DNA of 64,000 nt, taken from UBA4416 sp964543545 (GTDB lineage: Bacteria; Bacteroidota; Bacteroidia; B-17B0; Aurantibacillaceae). This document shows positions 45,249-54,121 of this stretch, one piece after another. Position numbers and translations under genes: made by a program. The DNA is taken from NCBI GenBank assembly GCA_964543545.1, contig CAZIYT010000001.1, positions 1,240,001 to 1,304,000 on the forward strand. The letters are read 5' to 3'. Positions within the stretch are counted from its first letter, which is position 1, and each line of letters opens with the position of its first letter. The notes under the pieces were generated by a model. That model was given only the letters and a program-made list of their open reading frames with translations, was not told where the DNA came from and ran no database searches.

Positions 45249-46292
45249 TTACTTCCCTTTGCCCTGGCTGTAAGCCGCTAGATTGGCAATGCGGTACAAT
45301 AAGCGGGAAGCCACATTGGCATTCCATTCGTCTTCGCCGCCTACCTCATTCAGGTCGAAGGCAACAAATCTTTTTCCGGCTGCTACCACCTGTTCGAGTA
45401 AGTACAATACCTGGTCTGTTTCGAAACCGCCGGCTACAGGCGTTCCTGTGCCAGGGCATAATTTAGGATCGAGCCCGTCGATGTCGAAGCTCAGGTAAAT
45501 ATTTTGCGGGAGCTCGGCAATGATCTCTTTGCAAATGGTGTCCCAGCTTTTTCCCTGGTAAGCCTGTTGCTTGATGTCCCTGTCGAAAAATGTTTTCACG
45601 CGTCCGTTGGAGTTGTTGATGATATCCACTTCGGCCTGGCAGTAGTCGCGGATGCCCACCTGCACCAGCTTTTTCACGTTATTGATCTTTAAGGCATTGT
45701 ACATGATCGAGGCATGCGAAAACTCAAAGCCTTCGTAGGCCACACGCAGATCGGCATGCGCATCAATCTGCAGGATGGCGAATTCACCCACGTGCTCGCT
45801 CAGGGCCTGCATCATGCCTAAAGGTGTAGAGTGGTCGCCACCAATGAGCCCAACCGTTTTATCCTGTTTCAGAAAATGAAGCGCGCGTTTTTTCACCCAG
45901 TCATTCATTTCCATGCACACCTTGTTCACGTCTTTGATCTCGTCGATCTCCGCTACCGGTTCACCGTTCGACTGGCGGTCGATGATGATCTCGGCGACAG
46001 GCCTGTAGGTCAGGCTTTTTTCGCGGATGTTCTCGTTGATGTCGTCCATCGCAATGCCCAGTTTCCAGGCATCTTTCACGATAGGATCATACAGGTCGAC
46101 CTGGAAGGAGGCATCGAAGATCTGCTCCGGGCCATCGGCTGTGCCACCGCCGTAGCTTACCGTTACTTCCCAGGGCACGGGAATTAATACCGTTTCAGAT
46201 TCGGAAAGAGAGAAGGGAAGACCGAACATGCCGGCGTTTACATCACCCACACTGTTGGGATCGAAGTTTTTTATTTTATCTTGTTTTGTCAT
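45249..46292 (-). CDS. Agmatinase/arginase-family hydrolase
   Basis: A 347-residue binuclear manganese ureohydrolase. The three metal-binding motifs are present in order: GGDHSTPLG, QIDAHADLR and SFDIDGLDP, with the final FDLNEVGGE segment. The family covers agmatinase, formimidoylglutamase, guanidinobutyrase and arginase. The SFDIDGLDP form and overall length fit the agmatinase family protein common in Bacteroidota. An N-terminal extension of about 60 residues before the core is usual in this subgroup. Substrate cannot be fixed from sequence alone. Confidence 0.88.
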   Translation of the reverse strand: MTKQDKIKNFDPNSVGDVNAGMFGLPFSLSESETVLIPVPWEVTVSYGGGTADGPEQIFDASFQVDLYDPIVKDAWKLGIAMDDINENIREKSLTYRPVAEIIIDRQSNGEPVAEIDEIKDVNKVCMEMNDWVKKRALHFLKQDKTVGLIGGDHSTPLGMMQALSEHVGEFAILQIDAHADLRVAYEGFEFSHASIMYNALKINNVKKLVQVGIRDYCQAEVDIINNSNGRVKTFFDRDIKQQAYQGKSWDTICKEIIAELPQNIYLSFDIDGLDPKLCPGTGTPVAGGFETDQVLYLLEQVVAAGKRFVAFDLNEVGGEDEWNANVASRLLYRIANLAAYSQGKGK

Positions 46293-46440
46293 AATGAATA
46301 CGAATAGGTCTGAATATACAAATTGGTGTTATGTTTTATGCTTAAGATCTGTGTTTGTTGCCCAATGTCTATTGTCTGATGTGTGTTGTTCTTTTTGCAT
46401 TTAGTCTTAATACAATAGACCACTTACAACAGACAATGTT

Positions 46441-47091
46441 CTATGGCGCCAGCCGCTCTATCCTCCAATCTCCCTCTTCCCTCGTAAACGCTATCCTGTC
46501 GTGCAGCCTGCTTTTACGGCCCTGCCAGAATTCATAGTAGTTTGCGTCGATCACATAACCGCCCCAGAACTCAGGACGCGGCACATCTTTTCCTTCAAAT
46601 GTCTGGGCGGTTTTTTTCACCAGGTTTTCCAGCGCCTCCCGGTTGGCAATCACCTTGCTTTGCGGCGAGCTCCAGGCGCCCAGCTTTGATTCGGTTGGGC
46701 GCGCCTGAAAATACGCATCGCTTTTTGCCTTGTCGGCAAAGCGCGCCACGCCCTCTATGCGGACCTGCCGCTCGAGCTCCGGCCAGAAAAAGGTGGCACA
46801 CACATAAGGGTTGCCTTCCATATCAAGGGCTTTGTGCGAATGATAATTGGTATAAAAATAAAAGGTGTCTTCCGAAAATTCCCTGAGGTAAACCACGCGG
46901 GCAGAAGGTTTGTGATCGGCACCTACGGTAGCAAGGTTGAAGGCCTGGGCTTCATTCACTTTAGCCTCCACAGCCTCTTTCATCCAGTTTTCAAATTGCA
47001 GATGCGGCAATGAGGCAATCGCTGTTTCAGAAAGTTGTCCCTTCATAAAATCCTCCCGCAGTTGAGAAATATGCTCATTTACTCCGCTCAT
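46441..47091 (-). CDS. pdxH: Pyridoxamine 5'-phosphate oxidase
   Basis: A 216-residue FMN enzyme that oxidises PNP or PMP to pyridoxal 5'-phosphate, the last step of vitamin B6 synthesis and salvage. ARVVYLREFSEDTFYFYTNYHSHKA (FMN binding), FFWPELERQVRIEG, SPQSKVI, and the C-terminal WGGYVIDANYYEFWQG, SRLHDRI and W.I.RLAP are all family hallmarks. I start at ATG of MSGVNEH; the ATG six codons upstream is also possible. Its first bases face those of yqgE in a short divergent gap. Confidence 0.96.
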   Translation of the reverse strand: MSGVNEHISQLREDFMKGQLSETAIASLPHLQFENWMKEAVEAKVNEAQAFNLATVGADHKPSARVVYLREFSEDTFYFYTNYHSHKALDMEGNPYVCATFFWPELERQVRIEGVARFADKAKSDAYFQARPTESKLGAWSSPQSKVIANREALENLVKKTAQTFEGKDVPRPEFWGGYVIDANYYEFWQGRKSRLHDRIAFTREEGDWRIERLAP

Positions 47092-47131
47092 TTTCGTAAA
47101 TTTACGCAAATATAAAGATTGTTATTCATTG

Positions 47132-47674
47132 GTGAAGGCGGGAGATATATTAATTGCAAAGCCCTTTTTGCAGGACGGAAGGTTTAAGCGTTCGGTAATC
47201 TATATGGGAGAGCATAATGAAGAAGGAAGCCTCGGATTTATTCTGAATAAGCCACATGGATTGTTGCTGCGCGACATTTTTCCACATTTAAAAAACGGTA
47301 ATTTTCCTTTGTTCGATGGTGGACCTGTATCGCCCAACCAGCTGTTCTACACACATACGCTGGGCAAGCAGCTGAGCGATAGTCTCGAAATCAGGGAAGG
47401 TGTTTTCTGGGGCGGGAATTTTTTCGACCTGTCGCAGATGATCGAACAGGGCCAGGTGTCTTCTGCGGAGGTCAGGTTCTATATCGGCTACAGCGGCTGG
47501 GGCGAAGGCCAGCTGCCACAGGAGCTGGAAAACGGATCCTGGTTTACGAATCACAGCGCTTATGCCGACCTGATCAATACCATGCCTACCGAGCTCTGGG
47601 GCGTTGAGCTCATGAAGATCAACCCGGGTTACAGGGCTTTCGCCGATTTCTCTTTCGATCCATCCCTTAATTAA
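47132..47674 (+). CDS. YqgE/AlgH family protein (UPF0301)
   Basis: A 180-residue cytoplasmic protein of the YqgE/AlgH family. GDILIAKPFLQDGRFKRSVIYMGEHNEEGSLGFILNKP, PLFDGGPVS, GYSGWGEGQLPQELENGSW and LWGVELM are the conserved blocks. The family has a known fold but no agreed biochemical role; AlgH was first linked to alginate regulation. There is no ATG: the first codons are TTG (47129) and GTG (47132), and I take GTG as the likelier start. Confidence 0.88.
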   Translation: MKAGDILIAKPFLQDGRFKRSVIYMGEHNEEGSLGFILNKPHGLLLRDIFPHLKNGNFPLFDGGPVSPNQLFYTHTLGKQLSDSLEIREGVFWGGNFFDLSQMIEQGQVSSAEVRFYIGYSGWGEGQLPQELENGSWFTNHSAYADLINTMPTELWGVELMKINPGYRAFADFSFDPSLN

Positions 47675-47749
47675 ACTTTCTCAAAAGCCTGATTGTTTTT
47701 TTTGGAGAAGCGATGATTCAAAACAGAACCTTCTTCTATCCGGAGCTCA

Positions 47750-49321
47750 TCACTCTTTAGGGCTCAGCATCACTTTGCCGCAATGCTCCACGGAACCAAT
47801 GCAGAGTTTGTAAACATACAATCCCGGAGACACGGCGCCTCCGCTATCCGATTTTCCGTCCCATTCGTAACGTTGTACGCCTGCAGGTTCTGTACGGGAA
47901 ACCAGGTCCCTGATCTTCTGGCCGATGATGTTGTAGATGGATAAGCTGAGCTGTTCGCTGGAGAGAAGCTCGCAGCTAATGGTCAGCTTATCGTTGAAGG
48001 GATTAGGATACACGCCGATCGGTGTACGAACCGGAGCTGTTACAGGTGGCGTTTCCGGGAATATAAACAGGCTGTCGGATTCTACGATGGACCTGATATC
48101 GAGGGATTCATCGCCCTTTTTATAAGGAGTCCAGAGGAAGACATCAAAGAGCATTTCATCCCCGGTGCCAGGCCCCGCATCTACTGTCAGGGGCGAGTGG
48201 TCAGGGTTTGCGGCTGTATTATCAAATACATGCTTGCCATAAAGCCTGAAGCCTGCCGGGATCTTTAATAGATTCCGGAACGTGTAGAAGCCCTGCCATT
48301 CAAAATTCCAATGGTTGATGCGGCACAGGGGAATGTTAACGGTTCCGTTGGATGCGTAATCCTCGATGCTTGTGCAGATCTTATGGGAGTGTGGGAAAAT
48401 AGAAAAGACAGAAATAGGTTTGGGAGTCACTCCGGTTTTGGGATAGAGACCTGTTACTGTCACAACCGAATCCGGAGGGATGCTGAAGCTTGAGTTTTTA
48501 ATGGGAGTTGTAATCATGTTCCTGATTCCCCGGGTCGCTGTAGGGTAGAAGTACAGCCTGATCCTGGTGCTGTCCGTTAAGCCGTCGGTGCCGGCAGGAT
48601 AGTGCACCTGTAGCACAAGCTTTGAGCCGCTTTTTATGGTGATTCCGAATTTAACGGAATCCCTTCCAGGAAATACCATCGGTGGTGAGCCGGGAGCCCA
48701 GCCTCCTAAAATAAAGCCGAAAGAAGAGATAGAGCATGATCCCGAAAGATCCGTCGTTGAAGTCCCCAGGGTGTCGACGTTGATCATAATGTGATGAGCC
48801 AGGTGCGCGCGTCCGGGAACAATCTCATAAGCTTTCAATACCCTGTCCTGCGTAAGCCCTGTCGGTAAAGAAAAGCAGATGTTTTTATCGGTATAATCAG
48901 CGGTACTCACATAGTTTGGAATTGCAAGTACAAGGTCGGCTCTTCCGCTTAGCTGGTTGGCAGAATAAGATGGAGCTACCGCTGCCAGTGTCGTATCGCC
49001 GCGGGGAGCTCCGGCAGCCAGCCAGCTTAAGAGCTTCGCTTTTTCCGCTTGTGGAATAATGCGCTCATGGGTAAAGCGCGAGTAGGCCGTATCTGCCGGC
49101 CAGGGTGGCATTCTTCCCGTTTGCAGATCGTGGGCAATTAATCCCCTGTAAAGTGATGTGGAGCTGTAATTCGACAGGTAAGGAAAAACCTTTCCCTGGT
49201 GATGGCAGCCCGCGCAGCGCTGAATGAAAATAGGTGCCACATCCTTATAGGTCAGCTGGGCCTTCGCGGCCGGGCGCCATGTGCATAAAACAATCAGCAA
49301 ATACCCTAATTTTTGATTCAT
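47750..49321 (-). CDS. T9SS-sorted haem c / copper monooxygenase-like protein
   Basis: A 523-residue exported protein. Signal peptide 1-22, then a cytochrome-type segment with one CXXCH (CAGCH, 36-40) and a Met-rich partner region (GRMPPWPAD). The middle (about 150-420) resembles copper type II ascorbate-dependent monooxygenases (PHM-like): AHHIMINVD, LVLQVHYP and FPHSHKICTS supply the candidate copper His ligands. The last 80 residues are a T9SS type A sorting domain (VYPNPFNDKLTI, LSIYNIIGQKI, SPGLYVYKL). A haem domain fused to such a monooxygenase could pass electrons directly. The substrate is unknown. No gene partner is adjacent. Confidence 0.82.
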   Translation of the reverse strand: MNQKLGYLLIVLCTWRPAAKAQLTYKDVAPIFIQRCAGCHHQGKVFPYLSNYSSTSLYRGLIAHDLQTGRMPPWPADTAYSRFTHERIIPQAEKAKLLSWLAAGAPRGDTTLAAVAPSYSANQLSGRADLVLAIPNYVSTADYTDKNICFSLPTGLTQDRVLKAYEIVPGRAHLAHHIMINVDTLGTSTTDLSGSCSISSFGFILGGWAPGSPPMVFPGRDSVKFGITIKSGSKLVLQVHYPAGTDGLTDSTRIRLYFYPTATRGIRNMITTPIKNSSFSIPPDSVVTVTGLYPKTGVTPKPISVFSIFPHSHKICTSIEDYASNGTVNIPLCRINHWNFEWQGFYTFRNLLKIPAGFRLYGKHVFDNTAANPDHSPLTVDAGPGTGDEMLFDVFLWTPYKKGDESLDIRSIVESDSLFIFPETPPVTAPVRTPIGVYPNPFNDKLTISCELLSSEQLSLSIYNIIGQKIRDLVSRTEPAGVQRYEWDGKSDSGGAVSPGLYVYKLCIGSVEHCGKVMLSPKE

Positions 49322-49510
49322 GAAGAGCGATCTTTTTTCAGTACATTGTTGTCTATACCTCAGTTTCCATAGGGGTTTGGCTAAGGTGCGAGCCGAAAGT
49401 AGATTATTTTTTTCAGTATATTTTGTAGTTTTTTTGTGCTTTTCAAATTTCTCTTTACCGCCTGCCTGGTACCGTTGACCGACTGGGCTCTTTGTTTAGC
49501 CTAATAGCCG

Positions 49511-49541
49511 TTGTGCGGCGCTGATCTATGGCGTAAGTTTG
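49511..49541 (+). promoter_or_regulatory. Promoter of the LiaF-like/kinase operon
   Basis: TTG at 49511-49513 and TAAGTTTG at 49534-49541 are exactly 20 bases apart, a full match to TTG-N20-TAnnTTTG. The start codon lies only 16 bases further, so the leader is very short. Confidence 0.75.
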
Positions 49542-49557
49542 ACAAAAAATTACAGAG

Positions 49558-50367
49558 ATGGAAGAAAAAGATATAGCGACAGACAATGAACTCTGGAGCA
49601 AGATGGAAAAAGAGCATCGCAGGGGGAAAATTTTCGGAGGCTTACTAATTGTAGTGGCAGGTTCTTTATTCCTGGCAAAAGAGTTGGGGGCAGAGATCCC
49701 GAACTGGATCTTTACCTGGAAAATGTTTCTGATCGCGCTCGGGTTGATCATTGGAGTGAAACATAAATTCATGCATCCGGGATGGCTCATCCTGGTACTG
49801 GTAGGCGGCGCTTTTTTAGTGTCTGACCTTTATCCCGGTATTGCCCTGAAACCTATTTTATGGCCTGTGCTGGTGATCCTCTTCGGGCTGTTCATCATCT
49901 TTAAGCCCCGCCGGAAAAACAGGGAGCGCTACTGGAAAAAATGGCAAAAGCATCATGACCGCCATCACAGGTACCGCAAACACTATAAAGGCGGAGAGGA
50001 TTGGTGCATGGAAGCCACAAATACGAGCGAGGAAGTATTGGATTACACCACATTTATGGGTGGGATCAAAAAGAACATCTTAACGAAGAACTTCAAGGGT
50101 GGAGAAGTTGTGGCGGTTTTCGGAGGAACAGAGATCAACCTCCTGCAGGCCGATTTTGAAACGAGCGCCACACTCGATCTTACCTGTGTGTTTGCCGGAG
50201 TGAAGCTCATTGTTCCCGTCAACTGGGAAGTAAACTCGGAACTCGTATCGGCTTTTGGCAGCGTGGAAGATAAAAGACCCGTGCAGCCTAAAACAGAAGG
50301 CCCCGTGAAGACCCTGATTTTAAAAGGCTCCGTGTTCTTCGGAGGCATCGACATCAGAAACTATTAA
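49558..50367 (+). CDS. LiaF-like transmembrane protein
   Basis: A 269-residue membrane protein with four helices (about 25-45, 52-70, 75-95, 98-116), a strongly basic, His-rich cytoplasmic patch (KPRRKNRERYWKKWQKHHDRHHRYRKHYK), and a C-terminal beta-helix-like domain of the LiaF/DUF2154 kind (DYTTFMGGIKKNILTKNFKGGEVVAVFGGTEINLL; FAGVKLIVPVNW; FFGGIDIRN). LiaF senses or limits cell-envelope stress signalling in Firmicutes. It heads an operon with a DUF4288 protein, a LytS-type kinase and a LytTR regulator, so a sensor or inhibitor role is likely. Confidence 0.85.
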   Translation: MEEKDIATDNELWSKMEKEHRRGKIFGGLLIVVAGSLFLAKELGAEIPNWIFTWKMFLIALGLIIGVKHKFMHPGWLILVLVGGAFLVSDLYPGIALKPILWPVLVILFGLFIIFKPRRKNRERYWKKWQKHHDRHHRYRKHYKGGEDWCMEATNTSEEVLDYTTFMGGIKKNILTKNFKGGEVVAVFGGTEINLLQADFETSATLDLTCVFAGVKLIVPVNWEVNSELVSAFGSVEDKRPVQPKTEGPVKTLILKGSVFFGGIDIRNY

Positions 50368-50424
50368 TTAAACGATTAGCAAAATACCAATTCACATCAA
50401 TCCACTCAACAAAAACCCAGCGAT

Positions 50425-50772
50425 ATGAAAAAATTTCTTGCAAAACTCATGTTCAATATCAATATTGATAATGGCAACCACACATCACAGTTTGATGAAC
50501 AAATCAGGATCGTAGAATCCGGCTCCATTGAAAGTGCCTTTCAGAAGGCGCGCGTCATGGGAAAAAAAGAAGAGGAAACCTTCGTTAATAGCAATAAGGA
50601 GCTCGTGCATTGGAACTTCATTGATGTGATCGACCTGTATGAGCTGGATTCTCTCAAGGACGGGGAGCAGGTGTATTCCAATACCCACGAAAAAACCGAC
50701 ACGCAATCTTTTATCAGTTATATCAGGCAAAAGGCTATGGTTTTTCAGGCAAAAAATCTAACCTTTGCCTAA
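50425..50772 (+). CDS. DUF4288 domain protein
   Basis: A 115-residue protein that is essentially one DUF4288 domain (AKLMFNINIDNG, FDEQIRIVESGSIESAFQKARVMGKKEEETF, VHWNFIDVIDLYEL). No signal peptide or membrane segment. Its fold recalls small alpha-beta sensor modules. It overlaps the kinase start by 8 bases, so the two are probably translated together. Confidence 0.8.
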   Translation: MKKFLAKLMFNINIDNGNHTSQFDEQIRIVESGSIESAFQKARVMGKKEEETFVNSNKELVHWNFIDVIDLYELDSLKDGEQVYSNTHEKTDTQSFISYIRQKAMVFQAKNLTFA

Positions 50773-51820
50773 GCACTTGAAAGGAGAGTTTCCATATTCG
50801 AAAGGCCGCATCCTCACCCTGTACTTTGCCTGGTGGGCGTTCTGGTCATTTACCCAGACCTGTGTGCTTCACCGGATGGGGCTTAGCTGGCATGTTTCGG
50901 CCATTGATGCGGTTATCTCCAATGCCCTGCTCGGGCTGTTCTGCTTCGTATCCATTGCCATCTTTTACTATTACCAGCCGGGAGTAAGCAACCGCTCCTA
51001 CCGCTTCATCTTTACGCTTGGGCTTGCGGTCCTGTATACGGTTCTGTTGCGCTTCTCCCTGAATTATGTGGTGGAGAACGATACAGACTACCATGAGTTT
51101 TTGCATAAGTCGATGCCGGTCAGGTTTATTATTTCCTTACTGGAGCTGGCCTTTGTGACGATGCTTAACTGGATGTGGAACCTGTTGAAGGATCAGAAAG
51201 AGCAGGAGCAGCGGCGCAACCATGCCGAGCAGCTGGTAAAGGATGCCGAGCTGGCACGCCTGAAGCAACAGCTTCAACCGCATTTCCTGTTCAACAGCCT
51301 CAACTCGATCAGCGCGCTGGCAGGCAGCAGGCCCAACGAAGCCCGGAAAATGATCCAGCAGCTTTCCGATTTTTTGCGCGGCACCTTAAAGAAAGACGAA
51401 GAGCAATGCGTAGAGCTGAAAGAAGAGCTGGAGCACCTGAAGCTGTACCTCGAAATAGAAAAAGTGCGCTTCGGGCACAGGCTCTCCGTGGATATTGATT
51501 TTAAAGAAGAAACGATGTCCATGCATATTCCGCCTTTGCTGCTGCAACCTATTGTAGAGAATGCCATCAAGTTCGGCTTGTATGATACGATTGATGAGAT
51601 CGTGATCGGCATTTCCTCTTATGTGAAAGACGGCCTGCTGCATGTGAAAGTGGAAAATCCCTTCGATGCCGAAACGCAGGCTGCCAGCCAGGGCACAGGC
51701 TTCGGGCTGAGCTCGGTGCAACGGCGTTTGTTTTTATTATACTCGCGCAACGACCTCATGGTCACCGAAAAAAAAGAGAACCGTTTTATTACCATTTTAA
51801 GAATTCCGCAAATTAAATAA
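50765..51820 (+). CDS. LytS/YehU-type sensor histidine kinase
   Basis: A 351-residue inner-membrane kinase: four N-terminal helices (about 15-130), a short coiled coil (QEQEQRRNHAEQLVKDAELARLKQQLQPHF), the phosphoacceptor block HFLFNSLNSISALA with His173, and an HATPase domain (IPPLLLQPIVENAIKFGL; then a short GTGFGLSSVQRRL). The start is TTG, inside the end of the DUF4288 gene. It pairs with the LytTR regulator 53 bases downstream. The signal is unknown; the LiaF-like gene suggests envelope stress. Confidence 0.9.
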   Translation: MPKHLKGEFPYSKGRILTLYFAWWAFWSFTQTCVLHRMGLSWHVSAIDAVISNALLGLFCFVSIAIFYYYQPGVSNRSYRFIFTLGLAVLYTVLLRFSLNYVVENDTDYHEFLHKSMPVRFIISLLELAFVTMLNWMWNLLKDQKEQEQRRNHAEQLVKDAELARLKQQLQPHFLFNSLNSISALAGSRPNEARKMIQQLSDFLRGTLKKDEEQCVELKEELEHLKLYLEIEKVRFGHRLSVDIDFKEETMSMHIPPLLLQPIVENAIKFGLYDTIDEIVIGISSYVKDGLLHVKVENPFDAETQAASQGTGFGLSSVQRRLFLLYSRNDLMVTEKKENRFITILRIPQIK

Positions 51821-51873
51821 CTGTGTTTACGGAAGCCGGTTATGACCACTAAAACAATAACAGATACTTACCC

Positions 51874-52617
51874 ATGAAAGTAGTAGTGATAGACGATGAG
51901 CCTTTGGCAAGAATGGTTGTGTTGGAATACCTTCAGCAACAGGCAGGGATTGAAGTCGTAGCGGAGTGCAACGATGGCTTCCAGGGCGTGAAAGCGATTA
52001 TGCAACACAAGCCCGATCTTATTTTCCTGGATATCCAGATGCCCAAGATCAACGGTTTTGAAATGCTGGAATTGCTGGATACAATGCCGGCAGTGATCTT
52101 CACTACGGCCTTTGACGAGTATGCCATCAAGGCCTTCGAGTCCAATGCTATTGACTACCTGCTGAAGCCCTTCAGTAAGGAGCGTTTCGACCTCGCCATT
52201 GAAAAATACAAATCCAAAGCAGGCAATGCCCCCACGGCAGAAAAAAATATCCAGTCGCTCCTGGAAACGGCATCCAAGCAGCCTGACGATCAGAACCGGA
52301 TTGTGGTGAAGAACGGCAGTGATATCCGGATCGTGCCGGTGCAGGATATTCAATATATAGAGGCTTACGACGATTATGTGAAGATCTTCACCAGGGATAC
52401 GTACTACCTCAAAAAGAAAACCATGAACTACTACGAGCAGGTACTCGACGGCTCAAAGTTTTTCAGGACACATCGCTCATACATCATCAACCTGCAGGAG
52501 CTTACCAAAATAGAGCCTTTGGAAAAAAATACCTACATCGCCATGTTGAAGAACGGCAAGAAGATCCCACTCAGCAGGACAGGCTACACCAGGCTCAAGG
52601 AAATGCTGGGCGTGTGA
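51874..52617 (+). CDS. LytTR-family response regulator
   Basis: A 247-residue regulator. The receiver domain (1-120) has the acidic pocket (VIDDEP), phosphorylation site Asp53 (IFLDIQMPKINGFE), TTAFDEYAIKAF and the conserved Lys (DYLLKPFS). The LytTR DNA-binding domain (about 145-245; RIVVKNGSDIRIVPVQDIQYIEAYDDYVKIFT and FFRTHRSYIINLQELTKIEP) binds direct repeats. It is the cognate partner of the upstream kinase. Confidence 0.93.
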   Translation: MKVVVIDDEPLARMVVLEYLQQQAGIEVVAECNDGFQGVKAIMQHKPDLIFLDIQMPKINGFEMLELLDTMPAVIFTTAFDEYAIKAFESNAIDYLLKPFSKERFDLAIEKYKSKAGNAPTAEKNIQSLLETASKQPDDQNRIVVKNGSDIRIVPVQDIQYIEAYDDYVKIFTRDTYYLKKKTMNYYEQVLDGSKFFRTHRSYIINLQELTKIEPLEKNTYIAMLKNGKKIPLSRTGYTRLKEMLGV

Positions 52618-52630
52618 TTTTTTTAACCAC

Positions 52631-52855
52631 ATAGGCACATAGAAACATAGTTTTTTGGAGTGGAGGCATTATGACCTCTTTTTTCAGCTCTATCTCTTCG
52701 GCTAGGTATGTTTTTTGAAACCATATAAGGCATATAAGGTCATATAAGTTTTATCAGCAGGATTTACCTGAACCCACGACTCTTATATGTTCTTACATGT
52801 CTTATATGGTTTAATGATTTCTGCTTCTATGTGCCTATCCCGAAATAAATTCGGG
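52631..52855. repeat. Nested palindromic repeat
   Basis: Outer arms ATAGGCACATAGAA (52631) and TTCTATGTGCCTAT (52825) match exactly. Inner arms of 31 bases (52718-52748 and 52782-52812) match at 27 positions and are themselves built of CATATAAG units. A last hairpin CCCGAA-ataaa-TTCGGG follows at 52839-52855. The AACCACATAGGCACATAG string is widespread between Bacteroidota genes. It fills the 254-base gap between convergent genes. Confidence 0.65.
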
Positions 52856-52871
52856 GCAAGTTATAGTTTTT

Positions 52872-54086
52872 CTAAGTTCGCTTAGGACTTTTGATATTCG
52901 GCAGGAAGCCCGTGATAATGCCTAAGAGCGGCAGGAACGCGCAGATGTTGAACACGTATTCAATGCTGGTTCTGTCAGCGAGATTTCCTAAGAGCGCCGA
53001 GCCGATGCCGGCAATACCAAAAGCAAAGCCGAAGAATAATCCTGAGATCATGCCTATTTTTCCCGGCAGCAGTTCCTGAGCATAAACGAGGATAGCAGAG
53101 AAAGCCGAAGCCATGATCACACCGATGATGACGGTGAGCACACTCGTCCAGAATAAATTGACATGTGGTAATAAAATTGTGAATGGCGCAATGCCAAGAA
53201 TAGAAACCCAGATGATGATCTTTCGTCCGAACTTATCTCCCAAAGGTCCGCCCAGGAAGGTTCCGGCGGCTACCGAGATGAGGAACAGCGATAAATGAAA
53301 CTGGGATTCGGAGATCGTTAAGTTAAATTTATGCATCAGGTAAAAGGTATAGTAGCTGGTGATGCTGGTGAGGTAAAAGTATTTGGAGAAGATCAGGATC
53401 AACAGAATGACAATAGAAGTGATCACCCGTTTCCTTGGAATATCATGCCTTTGTTCCAGTGTGCCGATCTTGCCGGCAGCCCTAAGCACGAGGTGACCTT
53501 TGTACCAGTTGCCCACGCGGATGAGGATGAGCATGCCGAGAATGGCGAACAGCAGGAACCAGGAAAGGTGCAGTTGTCCGTGTTTCACCACGATGGCCGC
53601 TACTAGCATAGGGCCGATGGCAGTGCCGGTATTTCCTCCCAGCTGAAAAATAGATTGGGCGAGCCCGCGCCTTCCGCCCGATGCGTAGTAAGACACTTTG
53701 GAAGCCTCAGGGTGAAATACCGAGGAGCCGATCCCCACAAAGCCAACAGATAATAAAATAGAATAGAAGCCGGAAGAGAAAGTGAGCAGGATGATGCCGA
53801 AAAAGGTAAAGCCCATGCCCAGCGCAAAAGAGTAGGGCTTGGGCCGCTTATCGGTATAGTTTCCTACAAAAGGCTGGAGCAGTGATGCAGTGAGCTGAAA
53901 GGTGAAGGTGATCCATCCTACCTGCGAAAAGCTGAGGTGGTATTTTTCCCTCATCACCGGGTAGAGGGAAGGAATCACGGATTGCAACAAGTCATTGAGT
54001 AAATGGGCGAAGCAAATGGAGAACAGGATCGGGTAAACGGTTTGGGAAGCTACAGATGCCTGTGACGTGGTGGAGCTTGACTGCAT
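52872..54086 (-). CDS. MFS transporter, Fsr (fosmidomycin resistance) type
   Basis: A 404-residue inner-membrane efflux protein with 12 helices. AHLLNDLLQSVIPSLYPVMRE, ASLLQPFVGNYTDKRPKPYSF (motif A) and GIGSSVFHPEASKVSYYASGGRRGLAQSIFQLGGNTGTAIGP are the Fsr-family marks, with the conserved HPEA and GN..GP. Length is normal. The family exports fosmidomycin and similar small molecules in E. coli; the natural substrate here is unknown. Confidence 0.9.
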   Translation of the reverse strand: MQSSSTTSQASVASQTVYPILFSICFAHLLNDLLQSVIPSLYPVMREKYHLSFSQVGWITFTFQLTASLLQPFVGNYTDKRPKPYSFALGMGFTFFGIILLTFSSGFYSILLSVGFVGIGSSVFHPEASKVSYYASGGRRGLAQSIFQLGGNTGTAIGPMLVAAIVVKHGQLHLSWFLLFAILGMLILIRVGNWYKGHLVLRAAGKIGTLEQRHDIPRKRVITSIVILLILIFSKYFYLTSITSYYTFYLMHKFNLTISESQFHLSLFLISVAAGTFLGGPLGDKFGRKIIIWVSILGIAPFTILLPHVNLFWTSVLTVIIGVIMASAFSAILVYAQELLPGKIGMISGLFFGFAFGIAGIGSALLGNLADRTSIEYVFNICAFLPLLGIITGFLPNIKSPKRT

Positions 54087-54121
54087 GCGCCAAAGGTACA
54101 GTTTTGTTTTTTAAAAAAACC

